64,000 nt of DNA from Petrolisthes cinctipes (lineage: Eukaryota > Arthropoda > Malacostraca > Decapoda > Porcellanidae). This document shows, piece after piece, positions 1 to 12,585 of this stretch. Both the position numbers and the translations under genes were made by a program. The notes under the pieces are model-generated. The model was not told where the DNA came from. It saw nothing but the letters and a program-made list of their open reading frames with translations, and did not search any database. Each line of letters starts with the position of its first letter. The stretch's first letter is position 1. The stretch lies in the NCBI GenBank assembly GCA_033782935.1, contig JAWQEG010001220.1, positions 1,922,001 to 1,986,000 on the forward strand, given 5' to 3'.

Positions 1-1180
1 ATGCACATATCGACTTTGGACACTTAAAATATCGATTTTTAGCATGTTTTGAGCCTATATTTTGAAAACATTCTAGCACTGACTAGACATGTACACATCG
101 CTTCTGTGACCCCAAAATATCGAATTTTTGGGTGTTTTTGGCCTGAATTTGAGATATCGACTTTGGGCACCTAAAATATCGATTTTTAGCATGTTTTGGG
201 CATATTTTGAAAATATTCTAGCACTAAGTAGGCATGTACAGATCACTTCTGGGACCCCAAAATATCGAATTTTCGGGTGTTTTGAGCCTGAATTTGAGAT
301 ATAAACGGGTACAAAAGATGCATGCACATATCGACTTTTGGGCACCTAAAAGATCGATTTTCAGTATGTTTTGGGCCTGTATTTTGAAAAAATTCTAGCA
401 CTGAGTAGGCATGTACAGATCGCTTCTGGGACCCCAAAATATCGAATTTTAGGGTGTTTTGGGACTGAATTTGAGATATCGACTTTGGGCACCTAAAATA
501 TCGATTTTTAGCATGTTTTGGGCCTATATTTTGAAAATATTCTAGCACTGAGTAGGCATGTACAGATCGCTTCTGGGACCCCCAAATATCGAATTTTAGG
601 GTGTTTTGGGCCTGAATTTGAGATATCGACTTTGGGCACCTCAAATATCGATTTTTAGCATGTTTTGGGCCTATATTTTGAAAATATTCTAGCACTGAGT
701 AGGCATGTACAGATCGCTTCTGGGACCCCAAAATATCGAATTTTCGGGTGTTTTGTGGTTGAATTTGGGATATAAACGTGTGCAGAAGATACATACACAT
801 GTTGACTTTGGTCACCTAAAATATCGATTTTCAGCTTGTTTTGGGCCTGTATATTGAAAATACTCTAACACGGAGTAGGCATGTACAGATCGCTTCTGGG
901 ACCCCAAAATATCGAATTTTTGGGTGTTTTTGGCCTGAATTTGAGATATCGTCTTTGGGCACCGAAAATATCGATTTTTAGCATGTTTTGGGTCTATATT
1001 TTGAAAATATTCTAGCACTAAGTAGACATGTACAGATCGCTTCTGGGACCCAAAAATATCGAATTTTCAGGTGTTTTGAGCCTGAATTTGAGATATAAAC
1101 GGGTACAGAAGATGCATCCACATATCGACTTTTGGGCACCTAGAAGATCGATTTTCAGTATGTTTTGGGCCTGTATATTG

Positions 1181-2180
1181 AAAATACTCTAACACGGAGT
1201 AGGCATGTACAGATCGCTTCTGGGACCCCAAAATATCGAATTTTTGGGTGTTTTTGGCCTGAATTTGAGATATCGACTTTGGGCACCGAAAATATCGATT
1301 TTTAGCATGTTTTGGGTCTATATTTTGAAAATATTCTAGCACTGAGTAGGCATGTACAGATCGCTTCTGGGACCCCAAAATATCGAATTTTTGGGTGTTT
1401 TGAGCCTGAATTTGAGATATAAACGGGTACATAAGATGCATGCACATATCGACTTTTGGGCACCTAAAATATCGATTTTGAGCATGTTTTGGGTCTGTAT
1501 CTTGAAAACATTCTAGCACTGAGTAGGCATGTACAGATCGCTTCTGGGATCCAAAAATACCGAATTTTCGGGTGTTTTGAGCCTGAATATGAGATATAAA
1601 CGGGTACAGAAGATGCATGCACATATCGACTTTGGACACTTAAAATATCGATTTTCAGCATGTTTTGGGCCTGTATTTTGAAAATACTCTAACACGGAGT
1701 AGGCATGTACAGATCGCTTCTGGGACCCCAAAATATCGAATTTTTGGGTGTTTTTGGCCTGAATTTGAGATATCGACTTTGGGCACCGAAAATATCGATT
1801 TTTAGCATGTTTTGGGTCTATATTTTGAAAATATTCTAGCACTGAGTAGGCATGTACAGATCGCTTCTGGGACCCCAAAATATCGAATTTTTGGGTGTTT
1901 TGAGCCTGAATTTGAGATATAAACGGGTACATAAGATGCATGCACATATCGACTTTTGGGCACCTAAAATATCGATTTTGAGCATGTTTTGGGTCTGTAT
2001 CTTGAAAACATTCTAGCACTGAGTAGGCATGTACAGATCGCTTCTGGGATCCAAAAATACCGAATTTTCGGGTGTTTTGAGCCTGAATATGAGATATAAA
2101 CGGGTACAGAAGATGCATGCACATATCGACTTTGGACACTTAAAATATCGATTTTCAGCATGTTTTGGGCCTGTATTTTG
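1181..2180 (+). repeat. 500-bp tandem duplication of a three-monomer block
   Basis: Positions 1181-1680 and 1681-2180 read the same line by line, with no difference found by eye. Each copy contains two long units and one short unit. Shared rare variants (GGGATCCAAAAATACCG, GAATATGAGATAT, TGGACACTTAAAATATC) show this is block duplication, not independent monomers. Confidence 0.9.
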
Positions 2181-3599
2181 AAAACATTCTAGCACTGAGT
2201 AGTCATGTACAGATTGCTTCTGGGACCCCAAAATATCGAGTTTTTGGGAGTTTTGGACCTGAATTTGAGATATCGACTTTGGGCCCCTAAAATATCGATT
2301 TTTAGCATGTTTTTGGGCCTATATTTTGAAAATATTCTAGCACTGAGTAGGCATGTACAGATCGCTTCTGGGACCCCAAAATATCGAATTTTCGGGTGTT
2401 TTGAGCCTGAATTTGAGATATAAACGGGTACAGAAGATGCATGCACATATTGATTTTGGGCACCTAAAATATCGATTTTCAGCATGTTTTGGGCCTGTAT
2501 CTTGAAAATACTCTAACAAGGAGTAGGCAGGTACAGATCGCTTCTGGGACCCAAAATAATCGAATATTCGGGTGTTTTGAGCCTGAATTTGAGATATAAA
2601 CGGGTACAGAAGATGCATGCATTTATCGACTTTGGACACTTAAAATATCGATTTTTAGCAAGTTTTGAGCTTATATTTTGAAAACATTCTAGCACTGAGT
2701 AGGCATGTACAGATTGCTTCTGGGACCCAAAAATATCGAATTTTCGGGTGTTATGAGGTTGAATTTGGGATATAAACGTGTGCAGAAGATACATACACAT
2801 GTTGACTTTGGTCACCTAAAATATAGATTTTCAGCTTGTTTTGGGCCTGTATATTGAAAATACTCTAACACGGAGTAGGCATGTACAGATCGCTTCTGGG
2901 ACCCCAAAATATCGAATTTTCGGGTGTTTTTGGCCTGAATTTTAGATATCGTCTTTGGGCACCGAAAATATCGATTTTTAGCATGTTTTGGGTCTATATT
3001 TTGAAAATATTCTAGCACTGATTAGACATGTACAGATCGCATCTGGGACCCCAAAATATAGAATTTTCGGGTGTTTTGAGCCTGTATTTGAGATATAAAC
3101 GGGTACATAAGATGCATGCACATATCGACTTTTGGGCACCTAAAATATCGATTTTGAGCATGTTTTGGGTCTGTATCTTGAAAACATTCTAGCACTGAGT
3201 AGGCATGTACAGATCGCTTCTGGGACCCAAAAATACCGAATTTTCGGGTGTTTTGAGCCTGAATTTGAGATATAAACGGGTACAGAAGATGCATGCACAT
3301 ATCGACTTTGGACACTTAAAATATCGATTTTCAGCATGTTTTGGGCCTGTATTTTGAAAACATTTTAGCACTGAGTAGGCATGTACAGATCGCTTCTGGG
3401 ACCCCAAAATATCGAGTTTTTGGGAGTTTTGGACCTGAATTTGAGATATCGACTTTGGGCACCTAAAATATCGATTTTTAGCATGTTTTGGGCCTATATT
3501 TTGAAAATATTCTAGCACTGAGTAGGCATGTACAGATCGCTTTTGGGATCCCAAAATATCGAATTTTCGGGTGTTTGGAGCCTGAATTTGAGATATAAA

Positions 3600-4620
3600 C
3601 GGGTACAGAAGATGCATGCACATATTGACTTTGGGCACCTAAAATATCGATTTTCAGCATGTTTTGGGCCTGTAGTTTGAAAATACTCTAACTAGGAGTA
3701 GGCAGGTACAGATCGCTTCTGGGACCCAAAAATATCGAATTTTCGGGTGTTTTGAGCCTGAATTTGAGATATAAACGGGTACAGAAGATGCATGCACATA
3801 TCGACTTTGGACACTTAAAATATTGATTTTTAGCATGTTTTGAGCCTATATTTTGAAAACATTCTACCACTGACTAGACATGTACAGATCGCTTCTGGGA
3901 CCCAAAAATATCAAATTTTCGGGTGTTTTGAGGTTGAATTTGAGATATAAACGGGTACAGAAGATTCATGCACATATTGACTTTGGGCACCTAAAATATC
4001 GATTTTCAGCATGTTTTGGGCCTGCATCTGAGTAGGCATCTGTAGTTCACTTCTGGGACCCCAAAATATCGAATTTTCGGGTGTTTTGAGCCTGAATTTC
4101 AGATATAAACGGGTACAGAAGATGCATGCACATATTGACTTTGGGCACCTAAAATATCGATTTTCAGCATGTTTTGGGCCTGTAGTTTGAAAATACTCTA
4201 ACTAGGAGTAGGCAGGTACAGATCTCTTCTGGGACCCAAAAATATCGAATTTTCGGGTGTTTTGAGCCTGAATTTGAGATATAAACTGGTACAGAAGATG
4301 CATGCGCATATCGACTTTGGACACCTAAAATATTGATTTTTAGCATGTTTTGAGCCTATATTTTGAAAACATTCTACCACTGACTAGACATGTACAGATC
4401 GCTTCTGGGACCCAAAATTATCAAATTTTCGGGTGTTTTGAGGTTGAATTTGAGATATAAACGAGTGCAGAAGATGCATACAAATGTTGACTTTGGGCAC
4501 CTAAAATATCGATTTTCAGCATGTTTTGGGCCTGCATCTGAGTAGGCATGTATAGATCGCTTCTGGGACCCGAAAATATCGAATTTTCGGGTGTTTGGAG
4601 CCTGAATTTGAGATATAAAC
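3600..4620 (+). repeat. 510-bp tandem duplication containing a truncated monomer
   Basis: Sequence from about 3600 recurs 510 bp later from about 4110. The diagnostic variants are CTAACTAGGAGTAGGCAGG (near 3690 and 4200) and a shortened junction CCTGCATCTGAGTAGGC (4021 and 4531), where about 18 bp of the usual ATTTTGAAAATACTCTAAC segment is missing. The copies differ at several bases, so this duplication is older than the 500-bp one. Confidence 0.8.
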
Positions 4621-5397
4621 GGGTACAGATGATGCAGGCACATATCGACTTTGGACACTTAAAATATCGATTTTTAGCATGTTTTGAGCCTATATTTTGA
4701 AAATATTCTAGCACTGAGTAGGCATGTACAGATCGCTTCTGGGACCCCAAAATATCGAATTTTCGGGGGTTTGAGGTTGAATTTGGGATATAAACGGGTG
4801 CAGAAGATGCATACACATATCGACTTTTGGGCACCTAAAACATCGATTTTGAGCATGTTTTGGGCCTGCATTTTGAAAATACTCTAACACGGAGTAGGCA
4901 TGTACAGATCGCTTCTGGGACCCCAAAATAACGAATTTTCGGTTGTTTTGGGCCTGAATTTGAGATATCGCCTTTACACACCTAAAATATCGATTTTTAG
5001 CATGTTTTGAGCCTATATTTTGAAAATATTCTAGCACTGAGTCGGCATGTACAGATCGCTTCTGGGACCCCAAAATATCGAATTTTCGGGTGTTTTGAGC
5101 CTGAATTTGAGATATAAACAGGTACAGAAGATACATGCACTTATTGACTTTGGGCATCTAAAATATCGTTTTTCAGCATGTTTTGGGCATGTATTTTGAA
5201 AATACTCTAACACGGAGTAGGCATGTACAGATCGCTTCTGGGACCCCAAAATATCGAATTTTCGGGTGTTTTGAGCCTGAATTTGAGATATAAACGGGTA
5301 CTGAAGGTCCATGCACATATCGACTTTTTGGCAGCTGAAATATCGATTTTGAGCATGTTTTGGGCCTGTATTTTGAAAATACTCTAACACGGAGTAG

Positions 5398-5574
5398 GCA
5401 TGTACAGATCGCTTCTGGGACCCCAAAATATCGAATTTTCGGGTGTTTTGAGCCTGAATTTGAGATATAAACAGGTACTGAAGATGCATGCACATATCGA
5501 CTTTTGGGCACCTAAAACATCGATTTTGAGCATGTTTTGGGCCTTTATTTTGAAAATACTCTAACACGGAGTAG
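5398..5574 (+). repeat. Reference long monomer, 177 bp, itself an 88 + 89 bp dimer
   Basis: One long unit counted from GCATGTAC. Half A (5398-5485) and half B (5486-5574) align along their full length. GCATGTACAGATCG pairs with GCATGCACATATCG, CTTCTGGGACCCC with CTTTTGGGCACCT, AAAATATCGAATTTT with AAAATATCGATTTT, and GTTTTGAGCCTGAATTTGA with GTTTTGGGCCTTTATTTTGA. The halves are clearly related but diverged. The A/B order is constant through the window, so the 177-bp dimer is the present unit of amplification. Confidence 0.88.
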
Positions 5575-5721
5575 GCATGTACAGATCGCTTCTGAGACCC
5601 CAAAATATCGAATTTTCGGGTGTTTTGGGCCTGAATTTGAGATATCGCCTTTACGCACCTAAAATATCGATTTTTAGCATGTTTTGAGCCTATATTTTGA
5701 AAATATTCTGGCACTGAGTAG
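5575..5721 (+). repeat. Reference short monomer, 147 bp (30-bp internal deletion form)
   Basis: This unit follows the long reference monomer directly and is 147 bp by the same landmarks. It matches the long form except that about 30 bp are missing between GAGATAT and CGAC/CGCC, which removes the end of half A and the start of half B. The missing piece is bounded by a repeated ATAT, consistent with one ancestral deletion by slippage or unequal pairing. Many short units carry the marker CGCCTTTACGCACC, so short units form their own sequence subfamily. Confidence 0.85.
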
Positions 5722-5819
5722 GCATGTACAGATCGCTTCTGGGACCCCAAAATATCGAATTTTCGGGTGTTTTCAGCTTGAATTTGAGATATAAACGAGT
5801 ACAGAAGATGCATGCACAT

Positions 5820-8800
5820 ATCGACTTTTGGGCACCTAAAATATCGATTTTGAGCATGTTTTGAGCCTATAATTTGAAAACATTCTAGCACTGAGTAGGC
5901 ATGTACAGATCGCTTCTGGGACCCAAAAATATCGATTTTTCGGGTGTTTAGGGCCAGAATTTGAGATATAAACGGGTACAGAAGATGCATTAACATATCG
6001 ACTTTTGGGCACCTAAAAGATCGTTTTTCAGTATGTTTTTGGCCTGTATTTTGAAAATACTCTAATACGGAGTAGGCATGTACAGATCGCTTCTGGGACC
6101 CCAAAATATCGAATTTTCGGGTGTTTTGAGCCTGAATTTGAGATATAAACGGGTACTGAAGGTGCATGCACATATCGACTTTTTGGCACCTGAAACATCG
6201 ATTTTGAGCATGTTTTGGGCCTGTATTTTGAAAATACTCTAACACGGAGTAGGCATGTACAGATCGCTTCTGGGACCCAAAAATATCGAATTTTCGGGTG
6301 TTTAGGGCCAGAATTTGAGATATAAACGGGTACAGAAGATGCATGCACATATCGACTTTTGGGCACCTAAAAGATCGATTTTCAGTATGTTTTTGGCCTG
6401 TATTTTGAAAATACTCTAACACGGAGCAGACATGTACAGATCGCTTCTGGGACCCCTAAATATCAAATTTTCGGGTGTTTTGGGCCTTAATTTGAGATAT
6501 CGCCTTTACGCACCTAAAATATCGATTTTTAGCATGTTTTTAGCCTATATTTTGAAAATATTCTAGCACTGAGTAGGCATGTACAGATCGCTTCTGGGAC
6601 CCCAAAATATCGAATTTTCGGGTGTTTTGAGCCTGAATTTGAGATATAAACGAGTACTGAAGGTGCATGCACATATCGACTTTTTGGCACCTAAAACATC
6701 GATTTTGAGCATGTTTTGTGCCTGTATTTTGAAAATACTCTAACACGGAGTAGGCATGTACAGATCGCTTCTGGGACCCAAAAATATTGAATTTTCGGGT
6801 GTTTAGGGCCAGAATTTGAGATATAAACGGGTACAGAAGATGCATGCACATATCGACTTTTGGGCACCTAAAAGATCGATTTTCAGTATGTTTTTGGCCT
6901 GTATTTTGAAAATACTCTAACACGGAGTAGGAATGTACAGATCGCTTCTGGGACCCCTAAATATCGAATTTTCGGGTGTTTTGGGCCTTAATTTGAGATA
7001 TCGCCTTTACGCACCTAAAATATGGATTTTTAGCATGTTTTTTGCCTATATTTAGAAAATATTCTAGCACTGAGTAGGCATGTACAGATCGCTTCTGGGA
7101 CCCCAAAATATCGAATTTTCGGGTGTTTTCAGCTTGAATTTGAGATATAAACGAGTACAGAAGATGCATGCACATATCGACTTTTGGGCACCTAAAATAT
7201 CGATTTTGAGCATGTTTTGAGTCTATATTTTGAAAACATTCTAGCACTGAGTAGGCATGTACAGATCGCTTCTGGGACCCCAAAATATCGAATTTTCGGG
7301 TATTTAGGGCCAGAATTTGAGATAGAAACGGGTACAGAAGATGCATGCACATATCGACTTTTGGGCACCTAAAAAATTGATTTTCAGTATGTTTTTGGCC
7401 TTTATTTTGAAAATACTCTAACATGGAGTAGGCATGTACAGATCCCTTCTGGGACCCCTAAATATCGAATTTTCTGGTGTTTTGGGACTGAATTTGAGAT
7501 ATCGACTTTTGGGCACCTAAAACATCGATTTTGAGCATGTTTTGGGCCTGTATTTTGGAAATACTCTAACACGGAGTAGGCATGTACAGATCGCTTCTGG
7601 GACCCAAAAATATCGAATTTGCGGGTGTTTTGAACCTGAATTTGAGATATCGCCTTTACGCACCTAAAATATCGATTTTTAGCATGTTTTGAGCCTATAT
7701 TTTGAAAATATTCTAGCACTGAGTAGGCATGTACAGATCGCTTCTGGGACCCCTAAATATCGAATTTTCGGGGGTTTTGAGCTTGAATTTGAGATATAAA
7801 CGAGTACAGAAGATGCATGCACATATTGACTTTTGGGCACCTAAAATATCGATTTTGAGCATGTTTTGAGCCTATATTTTGACAACATTCTAGCACTGAG
7901 TAGGCATGTACAGATCGCTTCTGGGACCCCAAAATATTGAATTTTCGGGTGTTTAGGGCCAGAATTTGAGATATAAACGGGTACAGAAGATGCATGCACA
8001 TATCGACTTTTGGGCACATAAAAGATCGATTTTCAGTATGTTTTTGGCCTGTATTTTGAAAATACTCTAACACGGAGTAGGCATGTAGAGATCTCTTTTG
8101 GGACCTCTAAATATCGAATTTTCGGGTGTTTTGGGACTGAATTTGAGATATCGACTTTTTGGCACCTAAAATATCGATTTTCAGAATGTTTTGGGCATGA
8201 ATTTTGAAAATACTCTAACACGGAGTAGGCATGTACAGATCGCTTCTGGGACCCCAAAATATCGAATTTTCGGGTGTTTTGAGCCTGAATTTGAGATATA
8301 AACGAGTACAGAAGATGCATGCACATATCGACTTTTGGGCACCTAAAATATCGATTTTGAGCATGTTTTGAGCCTATAATTTGAAAACATTCTAGCACTG
8401 AGTAGGCATGTACAGATCGCTTCTGGGACCCAAAAATATCGTTTTTTCGGGTGTTTAGGGCCAGAATTTGAGATATAAACGGGTACAGAAGATGCATTAA
8501 CATATCGACTTTTGGGCACCTAAAAGATCGATTTTCAGTATGTTTTTGGCTTGTATTTTGAAAATACTCTAATACGGAGTAGGCATGTACAGATCGCTTT
8601 TGGGACCCCAAAATATCGAATTTTCGGGTGTTTTGAGCCTGAATTTGAGATATAAACGGGTACTGAACGTGCATGCACATATCGACTTTTTGGCACCTGA
8701 AACATCGATTTTGAGCATGTTTTGGGCCTGTATTTTGAAAATACTCTAACACGGAGTAGGCATGTACAGATCGCTTCTGGGACCCAAAAATATCGAATTT

Positions 8801-10407
8801 TCGGGTGTTTAGGGCCAGAATTTGAGATATAAACGGGTACAGAAGATGCATGCACATATCGACTTTTGGGCACCTAAAAGATCGATTTTCAGTATGTTTT
8901 TGGCCTGTATTTTGAAAATACTCTAACACGGAGTAGACATGTACAGATCGCTTCTGGGACCCCTAAATATCAAATTTTCGGTTGTTTTGGGCCTTAATTT
9001 GAGATATCGCCTTTACGCACCTAAAATATCGATTTTTAGCATGTTTTTAGCCTATATTTTGAAAATATTCTAGCACTGAGTAGGCATGTACAGATCGCTT
9101 CTGGGACCCCAAAATATCGAATTTTCGGGTGTTTTGAGCCTGAATTTGAGATATAAACGAGTACTGAAGGTGCATGCACATATCGACTTTTTGGCACCTA
9201 AAACATCGATTTTGAGCATGTTTTGTGCCTGTATTTTGAAAATACTCTAACACGGAGTAGGCATGTACAGATCGCTTCTGGGACCCCTAAATATCGAATT
9301 TTCGGGTGTTTAGGGCCAGAATTTGATATATAAACGGGCACAGAAGATGCATGCACAAATCGACTTTTGGGCACCTGAAAGATTGATTTTCAGTATGTTT
9401 TTGGCCTGTATTTTAAAAATACTCTAACACGGAGTAGGCATGTACAGATCGCTTCTGGGACCCCTAAATATCGAATTTTCGGGTGTTTTGGGCCTTAATT
9501 TGAGATATCGCCTTTACGCACCTAAAATATGGATTTTTAGCATGTTTTTAGCCTATATTTAGAAAATATTCTAGCACTGAGTAGGCATGTACAGATCGCT
9601 TCTGAGACCCCAAAATATCGAATTTTCGGGTGTTTTCAGCTTGAATTTGAGATATAAACGAGTACAGAAGATGCATGCACATATCGACTTTTGGGCACCT
9701 AAAATATCGATTTTGAGCATGTTTTGAGCCAATATTTTAAAAACATTCTAGCACTGAGTAGGCATGTACAAATCGCTTCTGGGACCCCAAAATATCGAAT
9801 TTTCGGGTGTGTAGGGCCAGAATTTGAGATAGAAACGGGTACAGAAGATGCATGCACATATCGACTTTTGGGCACCTAAAAGACCGATTTTCAGTATGTT
9901 TTTGGCCTTTATTTTGAAAATACTCTAACATGGAGTAGGCATGTACAGATCCCTTCTGGGACCCCTAAATATCGAATTTTTTGGTGTTTTGGGACTGAAT
10001 TTGAGATATCGACTTTTGGGCACCTAAAACATCGATTTTGAGCATGTTTTGGGCCTGTATTTTGAAAATACTCTAACACGGAGTAGGCATGTACAGATCG
10101 CTTCTGGGACCCAAAAATATCGAATTTTCGGGTGTTTTGAACCTGAATTTGAGATATCGCCTTTACGCACCTAAAATATCGATTTTTAGCATGTTTTGAG
10201 CCTATATTTTGAAAATATTCTGGCACTGAGTAGGCATGTACAGATCGCTTCTGGGACCCCAAAATATCGAATTTTCGGGTGTTTTGAGCTTGAATTTGAG
10301 ATATAAACGAGTACAGAAGATGCATGCACATATCGACTTTTGGGCACCTAAAATATCGATTTTGAGCATGTTTTGAGCCTATAATTTGAAAACATTCTAG
10401 CACTGAG
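5820..10407 (+). repeat. Higher-order repeat, two copies offset by 2,507 bp
   Basis: Sequence around 5820-7900 reappears around 8327-10407. Matching oddities include CATTAACATATCG (5987 and 8494), CTATAATTTGAAAACATT (5867 and 8374) and CTCTAATACGGAG (6060 and 8567). The copies carry scattered substitutions. Edges are approximate because every monomer is related to every other. Confidence 0.75.
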
Positions 10408-12363
10408 TAGGCATGTACAGATCGCTTCTGGGACCCAAAAATATCGATTTTTTGGGTGTTTAGGGCCAGAATTTGAGATATAAACGGGTACAGAAGATGC
10501 ATGCACATATCGACTTTTGGGCACCTAAAAGATCGATTTTCAGTATGTTTTTGGCCTGTATTTTGAAAATACTCTAATACGGAGTAGGCATGTACAGATC
10601 GCTTCTGGGACCCCAAAATATCGAATTTTCGGGTGTTTTGAGCCTGAATTTGAGATATAAACGGGTACTGAAGGTGCATGCACATATCGACTTTTTGGCA
10701 CATGAAACATCGATTTTGAGCATGTTTTGGGCCTGTATTTTGAAAATACTCTAACACGGAGTAGGCATGTACAGATCGCTTCTGGGACCCCAAAATATCG
10801 AATTTTCGGGTGTTTTGAGCCTGAATTTGAGATATAAACGAGTACTGAAGGTGCATGCACATATCGACTTTTTGGCACCTAAAACATCGATTTTGAGCAT
10901 GTTTTGTGCCTGTATTTTGAAAATACTCTAACACGGAGTAGGCATGTACAGATCGCTTCTGGGACCCCTAAATATCGAATTTTCGGGTGTTTAGGGCCAG
11001 AATTTGAGATATAAACGGGCACAGATGATGCATGCACATATCGACTTTTGGGCACCTGAAAGATTGATTTTCAGTATGTTTTTGGCCTGTATTTTAAAAA
11101 TACTCTAACACGGAGTAGGCATGTACAGATCGCTTCTGGGACCCCTAAATATCGAATTTTGGGGTGTTTTGGGCCGTAATTAGAGATATCGCCTTTACGC
11201 ACCTAAAATATCGATTTTTAGCATGTTTTTAGCCAATATTTTGAAAATATTCTAGCACTAAGTAGGCATGTACAGATCGCTTCTAGGACCCCAAAATATC
11301 GAATTTTCGGGTGTTTTGAGCCTCAATTTGAGATATAAACGGGTACAGAAGATACATGCACTTATCGACTTTTGGGCACCTAAATTATCGATTTTGAGCA
11401 TGTTTTGAGCCTATATTTTGAAAAAATTCTAGCACTGAGTAGGCATGTACAGATTGCTTCTGGGACCCCTAAATATCGAATTTTCGGGTGTTTTGGGCGT
11501 TAATTTGAGATATCGACTTTTTGGCACCTAAAATATCGATTTTTAGCATGTTTTTAGCCTATATTTTGAAAATATTCTAGCACTAAGTAGGCATGTACAG
11601 ATCGCTTCTGGGACCCCAAAATATCGAATTTTCGGGTGTTTTGAGCCTCAATTTGAGATATAAACGGGTACAGAAGATACATGCACATATCGACTTTAGG
11701 GCACCTAAAATATCGATTTTGAGCATGTTTTGAGCCTATATTTTGAAAAAATTCTAGCACTGAGTAGGCATGTTCAGATCGCTTCTGGGACCCCTAAATA
11801 TCGAATTTTCGGGTGTTTTGGGCGTTAATTTGAGATATCGACTTTTTGGCACCTAAAATATCGATTTTGAGCATGTTTTGAGCCTATATTTTGAAAACAT
11901 TCTAGCACTGAGTAGGCATGTACAGATCGCTTCTGGGACCCTAAAATATTGAATTTTCGGGTGTTTTGAGCCTGAATTTGATATATAAACGGGTACTGAA
12001 GATGCATGCACATATCGACTTTTGGGCACCTAAAACATCGATTTTGAGCATGTTTTGGGCCTGTATTTTGAAAATACTCTAACACGGAGTAGGCATGTAC
12101 AGATCGCTTCTGGGACCCCAAAATATCGAATTTTTGGGTGTTTTGGGCCTGAATTTGAGATATCGCCTTTACGCACCTAAAATATCGATTTTTAGCATGT
12201 TTTGAGCCTATATTTTGAAAATATTCTAGCAATGAGTAGGCATCTACAGATCGCTTCTGGGACCCCAAAATATCGAATTTTCGGGTGTTTTGAGCCTGAA
12301 TTTGAGATGTAAACGGGTACAGAAGATACATGCACTTATTGACCTTGGGCATCTAAAATATCG

Positions 12364-12366
12364 ATT
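12364..12366 (+). other. Left insertion junction (ATT)
   Basis: The satellite reads TAAAATATCGATT and is followed by ATTGGTATAG of the element. The right junction reads GCACT-ATT-TTCAGCATG (ATT at 19479-19481). Removing the element and one ATT restores TATCGATTTTCAGCATG, which occurs uninterrupted at 23984-24000, 26992-27008 and 32827-32843. Confidence 0.9.
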
Positions 12367-12375
12367 ATTGGTATA

Positions 12376-12585
12376 GTGAAACCAGCACAGCTGTTTGCTA
12401 TAGAATAGGCCCCTTCACAAGCCCAGGCCCCGTGTAGGCATAATCTGGGTTGGAAGGGTCAATTCCGTGACGTTCATCAGAAGTAAATAAAATTCAAATC
12501 TGGCGCTGTACTGATAGTATAGCCACCTGGTGGTGGTGAGGTGAGGTATTAAGCCCCTCCTCCGCTGAATACCGCTCGCCCACTC
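12376..12585 (+). repeat. Left inverted terminal repeat (210 bp)
   Basis: The 210 bp are the reverse complement of 19222-19431 with two adjacent mismatches (AT here at 12519-12520, GG on the other copy's complement). A further 9 bp (12367-12375, ATTGGTATA) lies outside the repeat and is unique to the left end. In DIRS elements the left terminal repeat normally contains the promoter; I could not identify a convincing TATA box. An open frame on the minus strand here is repeated in the right copy and is not a gene. Confidence 0.95.

Larger units (their letters stand above)
1..12366. repeat. Tandem satellite array, left block (177/147-bp monomers)
   Basis: The block is made entirely of head-to-tail copies of one AT-rich satellite, recognisable by recurring words such as CTAGCACTGAGTAGGC, CAGATCGCTTCTGGGACC and AAAATATCGA. 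Spacing between equivalent positions is mostly 177 or 147 bp (for example ACAG at 5227, 5404, 5581 and 5728). All copies point the same way. The first 5 kb is a more diverged mixture; from about 5 kb the units are more uniform. Long minus-strand open frames occur because both monomer lengths are multiples of three; they carry no recognisable domain and I do not call them genes. The block ends at the retrotransposon junction. Confidence 0.97.

Noticed and set aside
5031..6422. A 463-codon minus-strand open frame and hundreds of similar smaller ones in the satellite
   Set aside because: They simply translate the monomer: both unit lengths (177, 147) are multiples of three, so any frame without a stop in the consensus stays open until a mutation. 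Peptides are tandem 59/49-residue repeats, equivalent frames open on several phases, and no known domain or gene context is present.
1..12366. CENP-B-box-like word in each monomer (TCG..CGGG around AATTTT)
   Set aside because: The spacing is one base too short and the adenine and leading T required by the nTTCGnnnnAnnCGGGn pattern are not in place, so it is not a match.
1..12366. CRISPR-like array of regular repeats
   Set aside because: There are no unique spacers: the whole period is repeated, so this is a satellite, and the setting is eukaryotic.
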